Shown in pieces: positions 44,607-57,266 of a DNA stretch of 64,000 nucleotides. The stretch comes from Naganishia liquefaciens. Taxonomy: Eukaryota; Basidiomycota; Tremellomycetes; Filobasidiales; Filobasidiaceae. The first letter of the stretch is position 1, and every line of letters begins with the position of its first letter. The notes below the pieces were generated by a model. It was not told the DNA's origin, made no database searches, and saw nothing but the letters and a program-made list of their open reading frames with translations. The position numbers and the translations under genes were made by a program. The stretch spans positions 1 through 64,000 of the forward strand of contig BLZA01000035.1 in assembly GCA_013423385.1 (NCBI GenBank), read 5' to 3'.

Positions 44607-47600
44607 TTATTCGGTATACTGCATCGACAAGGTCAGTCATGCACGCCGAGATGCTGCGACGCTTACTCACTTGGCGAAGGTCTAGTGTCAGAACCTTGGA
44701 ACTATTGACGTCCTGGTTGCGGTGTACACCGACAAGACAGTCGGACTGCTCGTACCTACAGGACACGAGCGAGATATCAATATCAGCGCTTAGGCTGTTC
44801 CAGGGAAATCACATACAATGAAGCTTTCAGACTGATCACGATGAACTGGAACGTAGCGGACGAATGCTGCCGAATGTAATTGGCGATCCTGCCAACGTTG
44901 GTGTTATCGAGTGCCGCGTCAACTTCATCCAGGACAAAGAACGGAGAAGGCTGGTAACTGTGAATAGCGAAAAGCAACGCAAGCGCCGCCATCGTCTTTT
45001 CTCCGCCCGACAGCTGGTCCATGTCTCGGAAACGTTTCATCGGCGGCATGGCGTGGTACTTGATTCCGCTCAAATATGGTTCCTGCACCAAGCGCGAATC
45101 AGAAGCGGAAAAGAAAAGAGGCTCGAGTGACATACCTCGCTGTCCTCTAGCGAAAGGTATGCAACACCACCGACCGGCGCGGCCTTGCCCTTGGTCAAAT
45201 TCTTGTATACTTCGTCGATCCGCTCGGCGATATGGTTGAATGCCTTGTTGAACAGGTTGCATCTACGCTCAAATGAATCAGTACTACTATCCATGCGTGC
45301 CGACCGCAATAACATACCTCTTCTTCTTTACAGCCAAGAATGCATCTCGAGCTTCCTTACTCTTGATGCTGATCTCTTTGCCCTCGGCTTCGATCGCTCT
45401 CAGCTTTCCCTCAACGGCGGTCAATCTGACGGATAATGTAAACATCATGCATGTCATTTGACGCTCTTGACTCACCTGTCTTTGGATTTCGTGTTTGGCG
45501 CCATCTTCTCGATCTCGGCAGCGATATTTGTGATTTGTTCTTCGAGTTCCTGCCCGTATTCCGGGTTGCCGTTCTCTTGCGCCTCTTCTTCCAGATAACT
45601 AAAGTCGACCTCTACACCAAAGTCTCGCAATCTCAGCGGGGTCTCGCCTTCGTCCACATCCATCTCGTCGTCGCCCTTTGAGACAGAGAATCAGAATACC
45701 GCCTATCGCCCGGAACATGTGGCGCTGAAAATTACTTGAGTGATGGGTACGTTTGCCAAGCTTCCACTGTTCTTGTCCAAAGGCAACTCAATGTCTTCCA
45801 ACCTGCTCTTTCGGTAGATGGCATAACGTTCAGACGACAGGCTTTCAATTTCGTCTTTCTGGAAGACCGCACAAAGAGTCAGCAACTTGGCCGAACCTTG
45901 GAAATCACACGCACCCAGCCCGAGACGTCTTTTGAAACCTCATCTAACGCTCGAGACGCCTTGTTGTAGGCCTTCCTCGCCGAGTCCACTACGGCGCTCT
46001 TCTCATTGACGTTCGTCTCGTAGCCTTCTAGCTGCGAGCGCAGTTCTTCAATCTCTTCTTCCGCCTGTCGGATCTCGCCCTGCATGGCCTCGAGGTCCGA
46101 CTGAAGCTTCTCCTCTAGGTTTTGCCTTTCCCTTTCGACGCTTGCTCGAAGACGTTGCAGACGATCACGTGTGGCCTCAAGCTGTGTTGTCTCGAATTTA
46201 AGCCTATAAAGATAGTCTGGGTCAATACTTTAGGCCTGTATTGCGCTGTTCTCGCTTGACTGACTGATGTTCTAGACGAGCGATCTGCGTTCTATACTTG
46301 ACCAAAGCATCGCTCTCCTCTTGCGCCGCTTTGAGTTGTACATCTTCGTACTCTCGAATGTTGGCAACACGAATCCTGCGGCAAAAGTCGGCAAACACCT
46401 CGTCATCCGCAGCGTTGACTTGGCTTGCAAGCTGCTCGACTTTGGCCTTTTGGCTATCCACTGCATTCTGGGCCTAATGAACACATCAGCGCGTTTCATC
46501 AAAGTAGAATTGTCCGTAAGCTACCTTTTTAAGATCCTTCTTCTGTTTGCTGTTGGTCTCGTTGGCGTGGTTGAGCTCCTTCTTTGCGCCGTCAAGACGA
46601 TGCTTGGATGCAGCCTGCTCACAAATCACAGGTCAGTTCGTAGGTACAAAAATGCCACTAGGTGAAAATGGCTTACAGATTGATCGGAAAGCACACGGTA
46701 ACTCGCTTCTATCTCCCGCAGCTCGTTCTCCAATTTTGCAGTCTCAGATGCTTTGGGCTTCTGCTTGGCGAATTCCGAGAGCTGGTTCAGCATAGCATCA
46801 CGACGCTTTTGCAAAGCTATTCAGGTAGATCTGATTAGCTTTGGTAGCCTTGGGGTAATTGGAGGACTTACCCTGGATATCTTGTTCCGCAAAGGTCTCC
46901 CTATCTTCCCGCGGGATCTGACCGCCTGTGATAAGACCGCTCTTATGGAGCACGGTACCCTGCAAAGTCACGGCTGAAACGGGTATAATGCGTCAGTAAG
47001 ATGAAGGCTCCCGCCGCGCCATGCTCACTCTTGACTTGAACGCCCTTGTTGTAAGCGCGATCTTTGGCAATCTCTACCGTATCACAAACAAGTGCGCTAC
47101 CACAAGCATGCTGGAAAGCCCTTTCGAGAACCGGATCATACTTGATCACATCAATAGCGAGTCGGGAACCTGAACCGAGACTGCGAAGCTTGTCATTTGT
47201 AGGTTTTACTTGAATGGTATCAAGGGGGATGAATGTTGCCTGACCAGCACGTTGATTTCGCATGTACTGCAGCAAGGCTTGTCAGTATCACAAATGCAAC
47301 TGCTTGCTGGACGATTCTTACTTGAATGCAAGCGATACCTGTCTCCTCCAGATCTACCACGATGGCGTCATTGTTCCTGCCCAAAACCGTCGCAACAGCT
47401 GTCTTGAACCTGCTTTCTGTCGGCTGGCATAGATCGCCAAGTCGGCCGTGAACGCCTGTGGCCAATCGCCAGATGAATGCCGGTTACGGATAATGAAAAG
47501 CAGAGATCACCTACCTGGAAAAATTCGCTTCAGATTAGAAACAGTCTCCCTCAATTTGGCTCTCGAGTCATTCTCCCGCTTGTGCACGCCTGCAGCCAAC

Positions 47601-49651
47601 AGCTGATTCAAAGCTTCCTGTAGACGTTCATTCGCCTCGGTTTCGAGGCGGCTAACGGTCAAGTGTATCAGAATATCAATCGGTCGCCCAATGCCAGACA
47701 ACTCACTTGATTCGCGATGTATCTCTTTGAATCTGGTCGAGTTCTGTTCTTTTCTTTTGCATCTCCTTTCTGATATCCTCGACTTGCGCTTCAACCTGTG
47801 AGCGAAAAAATTAACACGTAGTCTCGAATGATCAAGATCACAACTTGCCGAGCTCTGTCGTTCCTGCAAGATCGACACTTCATCTTCAAGTTTGTTCTGC
47901 TGGCTTTCGGTCGCAGCGAGATTCTCCTTTGCCGCGTTCAATGCGTCCGTGAGTTTCTTCAGTTCCCTCTTTCGAGCCTCGAGTTCTTTTCGCTCGTCGA
48001 CGGCCTGCGTCGACGCAGCGGCTTTGCTGGCAAGGCAAAGCGGTGTAAGCCAAATATCCCCGAGAATCGCGCGTGAAGGCTGTAGCCACTCACAGTTTCC
48101 GGTATTCGTCTAGGTCCTCCGCTCGCAATGCAGTGCCTTTCCTTCTCGCCGCTTCACGCTGCCGCTCTGTGAGGTACCATAAGGACGAGACCTTAGATTG
48201 GGCGACTAGACACACCTGTAGCAGCGTCGGAAGCCTTCCTGGTGTCCTCGAGATCCTTTTGCAGATTCTTCACGGTTCTGTCCTGTCTTGCTTCGTCTCT
48301 TTCCACATCTTTGATAAGCTTTTCCGATGTTGCAATTTTCTTCTTCGAATGTTCAATTTGCGTCTCGATTGTCAACAGGTTGGGCTTCTTCTCCTCCAGA
48401 GCTCGTTCCGCTTGTTTGATTTCGGTTTGCTGCTTCTTCAGCTCTAGAGTTGCTTTTGCGTGGGCCTGTTTAGCTGCATGTACTTTACGCTCCTGCGATG
48501 TCTGCATCGATAGAGAAGAGAGAGAGTCAGCATCAAATTCCTGCCTTCGATTGACAACTCACCTGATCTCGTTTGAGACCCTTCATCCTGTCCTCGGCTT
48601 CATCGATTTTGGCCTGGCAGACGTCCATTTCCTCCTTGATATGGAAAAGTCTCCAAAGCGTATGCTGAAGGATCAACTCCTCCCGCTCCTGCTTCAATGT
48701 CTCCCATCGATCCAGCTCCTCACGCTGCTCCTTGTAATGTCGGACTTCGCTAGTGATACCTCGTTTCTTGGAGTAGTTGACTGTCGCCGTTTCTGTATAC
48801 TTTTCTTGCTCTGCCTTGGCCCTATTGTACTCTTCCGCGAGGTCGAGCGAGCCGCTAATTTGATCGATGAGGCGCGACAAGTCCTTTGGGTTCTGCTGAG
48901 CAATCGCTTCGACATCGCCCTGAAAGACCAAAAAGTTCTTCGCCTTGACGAGAATATTGTGCTTTTCAAGAGACTGATTGTACGTGGTATGCGTGACGGA
49001 TTTGCCGTTGAGACTGTACGTTGACGCGCCCTTGCCGTTGATCGATCGCTTGTATCGGTATTCCTTGGCGTCGGCATCTTCGTAAACGGCCATTACCCAC
49101 GCCGTTTTGGCATCGTTCTCTCCCGTACGTTCAGCATTGTCGCCTTCCTCCTCCACCTCCGCGTCTTCCTCCTCCTCGACCTCTATCTCTTCATCTGTCT
49201 CCTCCTCCTCCTCCTCCTCGTCTTCTGCTTCCTCATCCGACGCATCCGAATCGTCTTCGCGTTGCTTTCGTTTCCTCGTTTTAGGCTTCTTGACGATCCT
49301 CTTGACTTTTGACACCTTTCGCCCCTTCGCTCCGACGTCGCCTCCACCGGCTCCCGCTCCAAGCACGTCCTCCTGACCTTGGGCGGCCTCGCGTCCTCGG
49401 TAAATGAGATCCTTCAAGACATTGCTGCGAAGCTGGTTTGACTTGACACCGAGAACAAAGGAAATGGCGTCCATCAAGTTTGACTTTCCGGAACCATTGG
49501 GACCGATGATACACGTAAAGAAGGAAGGTCCAAAATCGATGACCTGAGAGCAGTCGCGTCAGTCAAAGTGTGACGAGGGCAGTCTGATGGAACGTACCTG
49601 TTCCCCGCGGTACGACTTGAAGTCGCAAAGCTCCAGACGCTTGAGAGGCAT
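44607..49651 (-). CDS. SMC1: Cohesin subunit SMC1
   Basis: Core ATPase of cohesin, pairing with SMC3 and kleisin to hold sister chromatids. Starts [18 protein letters not shown] at 49651, then a GTACGT intron; the second exon begins [20 protein letters not shown] (Walker A, about 49540-49480) and [19 protein letters not shown], an SMC1 hallmark. Then come [20 protein letters not shown], long coiled coils (48600-47500 and 46800-45300), and the hinge at about 47460-46950 with [20 protein letters not shown]. The C-terminal head follows: [21 protein letters not shown] (ABC signature, about 45000), [14 protein letters not shown] (Walker B, D-loop), [11 protein letters not shown], then [21 protein letters not shown] last intron (GTGAGT to TGCAG) adds the final codons YTE and a stop at 44607-44609. 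Roughly 18 exons. Between Walker A and the coiled coil lies a ~55-residue insert, first Lys/Arg-rich and then strongly acidic. Confidence 0.97.
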
Positions 49652-50107
49652 GTCGGAGATGGGGACCGAGTCTGGAGATGGTCAATGGACGATCAGAAAC
49701 GAACCGATGGGCAGATCCTAGAATAGATGATGAAGGAACCATGAATCGGAAATGTAAGGAACATGAACGAGACGCTCGAGACGCGTCGCACGGGACGCGA
49801 GATGACCGACTCTGGCCAACGCGAAAGCAGATTCGTCACCTCGTTACCAATATCATCTATCCTATGATCCCATTTCCTGTACAGCGATGTAGTAAAGCAT
49901 GCTGGAAAATCTCGACCACCTCATACGTTGTGCGAGAGTCCTGAAAGATAATCGCGATCCGGCGTCTGTAATGTTGGCGATCTGACGCGCAAATGATGCG
50001 AGAAGCAAAGCCCTCTTCACCTTCGTCGCGTCATGGCTAACATAGTGGCTCGCACGGTGACCAGTGATGTTCGTTCAAACGGTATGAAATCTCTACGAAG
50101 TAACCAT
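49652..50107. other. Intergenic, SMC1 promoter side
   Basis: No gene supported. Between the SMC1 start and the 3' end of GH16 copy 2. Short frames lack motifs. Confidence 0.4.
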
Positions 50108-51330
50108 CTAGAATACCTCCACCGGACACGCCATCGCCACCGTGCAGTCAAACGTGTTCTTAGTCGGACATGCGCCATCAGCTACTTTGTTCGGTGTATC
50201 GTACCAAACCCGAATCTGTTTGATGGTGACCACCGCGTCTGCGGTGGGCGGCCCAGCGCTGAAGTAGGGATCAGCATTCGTCCACAGGTTGATGTAGAAT
50301 TCGCTTGGGTTCTTGGAGTATCCATTGGTGGGCGAATTCAGGAGGACGCCGTCGTATCGATACTTGGTATTCGAGCCGGGTTGATTGAGCGCGGGACAGC
50401 TCAAACTTGGCAACCAAGAGATCGAGTACTGCACCGAGACTAACATTAGATACTGCACGAAGGAGAATTGGGGAGATTTACTTTGTGAAACGCCGTTGAG
50501 GGGTCTGCAGGGAAAGGCGCAACAGTTTCGAACATTTGTCCGGTGCTACGGCGTCAAGTGTCAGCGTGTAGACCTTTACAGAATGGTTTGATCGATCAGA
50601 AAGTTTACCTTGGATGATGGTTGGTCAGCTGTATCCCAGCAGCGTTATACGGAGAAGGCGTCATAAGTGACGGCGACAAGATCTCGATGTCTTGTTCATC
50701 TTGCCATCCTATCGGCGCATCCCATGGATCGCCGTGCATGGTGAACATGCCGAATACCGTTCCTGGCACAGAGGTGACCTTCGCTTCGACTTCAAAGTAA
50801 CCACCCAACACTTTATATGGGAAAGTGATCTCGGCGCCAGAGAATGTGCCGGCTTTCGGATCTTGGCCTAGGAGGATACGCAACCCAAACGAGAGTCAAC
50901 ATCATCTGCGTTCTCCCTCATCGGAGCTATTCGTACGCACCTCCAGGCACGGTAAGAGTGAGGCCTTGGCCGCGTACAGGCTTGACATTGCTCTCGCGGG
51001 CGATCGTGTATTGCCCTGTGTTGGGATTCGAGCCACCGGATTGCCACCCATCGGCGATACCCCAACCGGCCTGGTATACTTGATCCAACGACGTCATCTA
51101 GTATAGAAGTCAAGATGTCAGCCAAAGAAGAAGCGGAGAAGCATGACCCCGCGCACAGGACGTACGGTACTAAAGTCGATGATATGCTGATAGCGGAATC
51201 GCGTGTTGCCACGATTTGTAAGCTTGTATCCACAGCAGGTGCTGTTGTCACGTTTGACTTTTGGAAGGACCCTGGCGAAAGATGTCGACAGGAGTACCAC
51301 GGAGGCGAGAAGGGCGACGGAGTAGTGCAT
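50108..51330 (-). CDS. Secreted GH16-like (concanavalin A-fold) protein, copy 2
   Basis: Starts MHYSVALLASVVLLSTSFAR at 51330, a signal peptide ending before VLPKVKRDNSTCCGYKLTNRGN; KVKR is a possible dibasic processing site. Then FRYQHIIDFSTV, QAGWGIADGWQSGGSNPNTG, an exon with GQDPKAGTFSGAEITFP, VPGTVFGMFTMHGDPWDA and WQDEQDIEILSPSL with the E-x-D-x-E catalytic pattern. Later SISWLPSLSCPALNQPGS, YRYDGVLLNSPTNGY, FYINLWTNADPYFSAGPP and TIKQIRVWYDTPNK. The tail GACPTKNTFDCTVAMACPVE has extra cysteines compared with the other two copies. The stop is at 50108-50110. About five exons separated by 50-70 bp introns at the same places as in the paralogues. A TATA-like GAGTATATAT box is ~100 bp upstream (51431-51440). 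Confidence 0.85.
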
Positions 51331-51430
51331 TGCGCCGATTGACAGGCTCTATGCGATGGGTCGGGTCGACACAGTGGAGATTGATGACCGGACTTGAATC
51401 TGATGAAGATCGTGTCGTTTTACCTGGGCA

Positions 51431-51440
51431 ATATATACTC
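51431..51440 (-). promoter_or_regulatory. TATA-like box of GH16 copy 2
   Basis: Reads GAGTATATAT on the minus strand, about 100 bp before the start codon at 51330. It parallels boxes in front of the other two copies. Confidence 0.4.
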
Positions 51441-53790
51441 TGCCAACATCTCGGCGGATAGCAATGATGCGGTGCTGATCCGAGGCGGCCGTTTCAGTGA
51501 GTGTGAAGAATCTTGAATGCAATCAAATTCTGAGCCCTTGTGTTCCAGCTACGACGACTGTCGAAGTCGCCCGCCATCCGAAAAGCAGATCAATTGGTTT
51601 TTTCGCGATGACTGATGATCATGTTGATGATCAACATGAAATTCGGCACAGTCCATGTCTCGAAGAATAACGATGAAATGTTGCAGTACTGTATGATCAT
51701 TGCACAGACTGCACATCAGACAGAGTAAATCAGTGCAGATCAGCGCAACAGCCATCCTGGCAATCTGCTTACTCGGCATGCTCGCTTGCAAGACTAGAAA
51801 CTCTGCTTCGCTGACAGTCCAGGATGTTCTCCTGCAGTCACTCTTCGCGACACTCGACATTCGAGGAGGTGCTCGCCCCACTTGCCAGGATTTCGGCGTT
51901 GATAAGCCACGTTGCTGCGCCAGCTGATCTGTGCGCAGGATCCGGTAGAGAAGCGGTGGAAACGAAGCAAGACAGTTGATGGATCAGGAGCGGAAGATCG
52001 ACTTCCGGGTGATATGTGATTCCGCTAGGGGAGTTCTGACATGAGCAGAGCTAGAAACCTGCTGAGCGGGTCGCCAGCTGTGCTTGAGCTGCTGCATACG
52101 TTCCGGACGCTGTCCTGCGACGCTCTAATGTTCTCTGAGTTTCCATACATCGCGTTGAGATCCGATGAGTAAGGACTTGCTGTCAAGACGAGGTGCTGTG
52201 CTGATTGCCCTTGACAATTACCGGTAATCAAGAAGACAAGGTAGTTGGTTTGTATCATTCTGAATGACCGACATCGGTCAAGGGAGCTGTTACGCCTGGT
52301 GGATCTTTAGCCATCAGGCCAGCAGATAAGACGAGAACAACAGCCTCGCAACTAAGTCCGAACGAGAACAATGGGCGATTCTGTACCGGTGGCGAACGGT
52401 TATCGAGCGTGAGACATCGCTTGCACGGCGCGCGACTGACTTAGAGCTGAGCCGACAACTCGATGACGTGTCAACTTTGATGAACTCTGACTCGAGTCCG
52501 CTCGACAACATCTCAGATTTTCAATGCTCTTCACACAGCATCAGGCGTTGTCGCTTTTTCCACTGCCTAGATATGCGAGCTCGGATCCGCCCATCATGAA
52601 AAGAATCTTGGCTAGTTTCAAGTATTTATTTCCTTCTCCGGATCGACAAGGAGCTTTCGGCTGGTCCTCGTAAATTGCGCTCGAATACTCTGACAAGCAG
52701 TCTAGATGGGCATTCACACTATCCTTAGCGGGCCAGACTGATGAATCGTACAGAATCAGCGTGATCTACAGGGTGACAGCTTGAATACCGAATCACTGAG
52801 CTCCAATGTCGAAAATGCCTGAAGTGTTCGAGTATTAGACACCCAAAGTTTCCGAAGCTAAGACTCTGAGATGCTCCAACATGGCTATATAGCAAGGTGA
52901 TGTCGGTGACCTGTCTTTCTGAATTTGGAGGGGTTTCTTATTTCTGATCTCTTATCCTTCTTGGGGAGGAAACTGGGGCAAGATCGGTCGATCGGTCGAT
53001 TCTGAATCTGCAGTTGTGATGAGGACTTGTGATGATCTGTTGCGGGATCAATAGAGTTCCATCAAGCACTGCCCTCAGAAAAGTCTCCTCCCCTCTGCAA
53101 AAGCTGTGCTGGGTCTATTTGCAGTCTTCTAGCCGTAGGAACCCAGCCCCAAAGCATGCCATGCAGCTCGGGACGCCTTATTTCACCTGAATGTGGCTCG
53201 ATTGTCCCGCATTGATGCAGCGATATTATTGATCGACTTTGCCGCTCAAAGGGGCAGCGTTAGGCGAACACGCTGTATGTTTGTTCTGCTCTTCTGGTGA
53301 TCACAACCTGTAGATTAGGCATTGCCGAGGTGTACAGCCAATGTCAAACCGCTCATTGCCATGACGAGGTGTCGCCACCTTGATGAAAGTATGACAGTTG
53401 GCAATGCGCAAAATCACAGTGATTTGACCCTGAAGACATTAGATATCGAGGATGCCGTCAAATACTTTCCTTCTGTCTGCCAATGCTATGGTAAGGGATC
53501 TTACGCAGAACGAAGGGCTGAACACTTAGCCCCCAGATCCCGGCAGGGGAACCCGGCCTTCCTGTCAGAAGCTTTGGGAGAGAAGCGCAACGGCGTCAAA
53601 GCTGAAACGCGCATGCTCACTCGACGCGTCCAAAGGATGGAAAAGAGAGGAAGTCCTATGGAAAGGCTGCCCTTTTGAACGGTATAAAGTCGCCTTGATA
53701 GTTGTTATGCTTCGCCGTCGTGTTCTACGTATCATGGAAGCTGCGCTTTGTCGAGAAGACATCATCTGAGTCTTGAAAAGGGAGGAGCTA
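51441..53790. other. Gene-free interval, 2.4 kb
   Basis: No supported gene. A minus frame at 51881-51549 and plus frames at 51700-51927 and 53322-53678 have no recognised motif. A short GATCGGTC tandem (about 2.5 units) lies at 52983-53000. The base pattern looks like decayed sequence, perhaps an old insertion between the diverging GH16 copies 2 and 3; no terminal repeats were found. Confidence 0.4.
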
Positions 53791-53800
53791 CATATAGATC
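53791..53800 (+). promoter_or_regulatory. TATA-like box of GH16 copy 3
   Basis: ACATATAGAT about 88 bp upstream of the ATG at 53884, comparable in place to the boxes of copies 1 and 2. Confidence 0.35.
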
Positions 53801-53883
53801 TGACCATGATGCTACATTGTATAGCCATTATGAGGACGCATGATTTTTACACACTCTTTTCGTCCTGGTAACTAACATTCAAG

Positions 53884-55083
53884 ATGGTCGGCATCGCCCA
53901 TCTCCTCACCACCCTCCTCTGCTTGAGCAGCCTCTCAGCTACAAACGCCTTGCCGCAAAAACGTGTCGATAACAGTACCTGCTGCGGCTACGTCGTTACC
54001 AACCGCGGAGACGCATTCTTCAATTACAAGCACATCATCGATTTCTCGACCGTGGGTCTCTTCCCTCGCCTCTACCCCCTTTCGCTGACTTCTCCCTCCG
54101 CATAAAGTTGACCTCGATGGACAAAGTCTACGAAGCCGGATGGGAAGTCTCGCACGGCTGGCAAGCCGGCGGTGAGAATACCCTCACCGGTCAAAAACCC
54201 ATCGCGAATGAGAATAACGTTGAGTTGATCCGAGGTCAGGGTCTGCGCCTGAAGATTCCTCGTATGTCAACTTTCGTCCGCAACTGGTATGGACCTCACC
54301 TCGCTATCCCATAGGCCAGGACAAGAACGCGAGAACCTTCTCCGTTGCCGAGGTTACCTTTCCCGACGTCATGCTCGGCGCAGTCCTCGAGCTCACTGTC
54401 CAGGTGACCAAGGAGCCTGGATCATGTATGGGCATGTTCACCTTGCACGCCGACAGCGGCATGGAACGGCCTTTCGGATGGCAAGATGAGCAAGATATCG
54501 AGATTCTCGGGTCAACCATATTCACGCGCAACGAGTTTCAGCCTGCGGGAATGCAGATGGTCAACTACGAGCCATCGTTTGTGTCTTCATTTTCCTCCCA
54601 CTAGGAAGACGTTGAAACTCACAGATGCATCTTGTCTCATTTCCGCTAGGACCGGCGCCAAGTGGTACGCGAATCAGCCCTTCCCCGCTGGTATCGACCC
54701 CTCGACAGGATTCCACACCTACTCCATCGCCTGGTTCCCGACAACATCGACAAGCAACACCCCACGCTTGACGGAATACCGGTTCGACGGGCAAACGATC
54801 AATCGCCCGGGCGGCTACCCATCGTAAGTGAGGGTCAGGATCTGCGACAGGCAAGGGACTCATTCGAATACCATTTGCTGGCAGTATAAACCCCTCGAAT
54901 CTCCTCTTCAATCATTGGACAAATGCCGACGGCCGATGGTCTGGAGGACCGCCTGCAAAGGAAGTATATATGACGATCAAGAAGGTTGTGGCTTACTATG
55001 ATAAACCCGCTCGAATGGCGACCGGGACAGGGATCCTGAGGGGCTCGTGTACCCGAGAAAGGGCGTGTCGAGTGACCGTGTGA
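53884..55083 (+). CDS. Secreted GH16-like (concanavalin A-fold) protein, copy 3
   Basis: Starts MVGIAHLLTTLLCLSSLSAT at 53884, a signal peptide; LPQKRVDNSTCCGYVVTNRG follows, with a dibasic KR like copy 2. Exons read FFNYKHIIDFSTV; LTSMDKVYEAGWEVSHGWQ; AGGENTLTGQKPIANENN; QDKNARTFSVAEVTFPDV; VTKEPGSCMGMFTLHADSG; then WQDEQDIEILGSTIF with the E-x-D-x-E pattern. Then FQPAGMQMVNYEP, STGFHTYSIAWFPTTSTS, YRFDGQTINRPGGYPS, INPSNLLFNHWTNADGRW and MTIKKVVAYYDKPARMATG, ending with two cysteines (SCTRERACRVTV) and a stop at 55081-55083. Closest to copy 1 at the C-terminus (KKVVAYYDKP, CRVTV) and to copy 2 at the N-terminus (DNSTCCGY). It diverges from copy 2 across 2.5 kb and is followed by an M28 peptidase on the same strand. 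Confidence 0.87.
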
Positions 55084-55320
55084 GGAGTCGTTCGCTAAAG
55101 ACGGCTTCCTTGTCCTTGTCAGCTTGTGTGTTAACCTAGATAGCCAGATAGCGTTGTGTATACCCGTATGATGGAATGGACATGCTCTCAGTCGCGACTC
55201 GTGTCTCGGAGCTGGCCGAGGACTGCATGGCGCGGGATGGGCTCAAACGGGATTCGTCAGTTGAATCGACAACTTGCTGCCAACAGCCACCTCATTCCCG
55301 ATTCAGGGTTCTCCAACAAC

Positions 55321-57266
55321 ATGAAGAACTGCCTCCTGATACCCACCTTGGCGTTCGCAGCTAAAGCTCTCGCCGCGCCCACGACCGCTGGGCGCGCCAA
55401 CGACCAGTCGATCCTCTTCACGACATCCTCCGGCCCTACCGCCGACTCGCCAGCGTGCCTTCGCAACAGCTACCACGGCGTCTATGGATCCGTCGACGAG
55501 CCAGATCACGTCTTTTTGTCGAATGAGGAATGTATCCTCGGCAACGAAGCCGCGTTTGGAGACTCGTTCCGGAGCGGGAGCATCGTTCCTTTGGATAACG
55601 TGTCAAGAAAGCAAGTCCTAGTTTGGGTCGGAGAAGCTGGAGTTGAACAGCACATGGGGTTGAAAGCCGCTGCCACGGATTCCGCGTATGAGAGTATCCT
55701 CGACAATCTCGAACGACTCGTCGACCAAGAGGAGAGCTTGCTCGGCGATAACGAGCAACACGCATTCAGCCTTCCCCGGCAATTCGAGAAGCCCGTTCTG
55801 TATCACCAGAGCCGACACTCCTTGATTCTCGGCGTCCCAGAAAACACCCTTGCCATTATTGACCGAATCGTTCCCGGTCATCTATCTCTCGTTGCGATCC
55901 CCTCTCGAGCATACCCGCTCGCGTTTGGACAGGACTCTTACGGCGCGGAAGTCCCCAGATACCTGCTCGATAATCTGGCCAACATCACCTCGAGCCTCAA
56001 ATACTCATCCAAGATCGATCAAATCCTTGATGCTCTGGACTACCGCGAGATCGTCAGGAGCGTGAGGTATCTGACCGGTGAAAGCGGCTCAGGCATCGTC
56101 TCCCGACATAGCTTTTCTCCCGGCTCCCGAATCGCTGCCAAATGGATCAGGGGTACGTCATCCCGCCCCTTGGAATCAAAGCTGACGCCTCACCCTTCAT
56201 CCTACAGAGAAAGTCGAGACGACCGGCGCAAAATGCACCCTCGAGCCCTTCCTTCCCGGCTTTGCACCCAATGTCATCTGCCGCTACGCCCCTTCGTCCA
56301 AAGCCACCAAAGGCCCTCTGACGATTCTCTCCGGTCACTACGATTCTCGAGGCAGCTTTGGCCGATGGGGAGCCCCAGGTGCAGATGACGATGCATCCGG
56401 ATCGGCACACTTGCTGGCAATTGCGCATGCAATCAAGGAGGCCAAGGTGACGTTCAAGCGAGAGGTCGTGTTGGCGTTCTTTGCAGGCGAGGAACAGGGG
56501 CTGTTGGGCAGTGCGGCGTATGCGAGTGAGTCTGGGAGACGGTCTGATCAATTCGCTGTCGGCTGATCTCCGGTGCCAGAATCCCTGTACGAGGCCAATG
56601 CTACGGTACTCCTGCAGACTCAGGCTGATATGCTGGGATACCATGAGGTGAGTGAATCGATTTCTGCTCCAAAGTTCTTCATTCACCGCTTTTACCTTGC
56701 ATAGCCGTCGGAGCCTTTGCAGCTTGCGTTCCCTGCTACCATCGGAACGCCTGAAGCAGCCTATCTCCTTGGCAACCTATCGCGAATCGTGAGTCTCCGT
56801 TTCCCGCTTCACTTTGCGATCATTTATAGAGATATCGCCGCAGTATTCACCTGAGCTCGTTGTTGGCACAACGTAAGTCCGATCGCTTTGTCGAGTACAA
56901 CGCGCTGCCCAGAACTCACGTCGAACATCATGAAGTGCTGCTTGTTGCAGCGATCATCAAAGTTTCCTGCCGTATGCTTTCCCTGCAACTCAGGTCTTTG
57001 GTAAGCAGCCTCTCAAGCCTCAGCGTGCACGAATATCTGACCTGGTCCATGCAGAGCGAAATGGTCCTATCGTAGATCGTAAGTAAACTTCGTAGTCCCC
57101 TGATAATGTGCGAGTCTGACTGATAGACGGGCGTCCAATAGCCTGTTACCACAACATTTGCGATGTGTCCATGCGAGTTGGCTACGACTTTGATCAGATT
57201 CTCTCCATTGCCAAGGTGACGTTTGCTGGCTTGTTGTCGGTTGCAGGATTCGAGATAGATGAATAG
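55321..57266 (+). CDS. Secreted M28 zinc aminopeptidase (leucine aminopeptidase type)
   Basis: Starts MKNCLLIPTLAFAAKALAAP at 55321, a signal peptide, followed by a ~270-residue N-terminal domain typical of fungal M28 aminopeptidases. The catalytic domain has all expected metal ligands: ILSGHYDSRGSFG (His), PGADDDASGSAHLL (Asp, bridging), FFAGEEQGLLGS (Glu-Glu, general base and ligand), QTQADMLGYHE (Asp) and SDHQSFLPYAFPATQVFERN (His, spread over 56900-57030). The end is CDVSMRVGYDFDQILSIAKV and a stop at 57264-57266. About six introns, the first GTACGT at 56152. It likely trims N-terminal residues from peptides outside the cell. The frame is also open upstream from 55156, but a signal peptide begins only at 55321. 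Confidence 0.9.

Noticed and set aside
49107-49376. Serine-rich plus-strand open frame
   Set aside because: It is the reverse complement of the Glu/Asp tract of SMC1.
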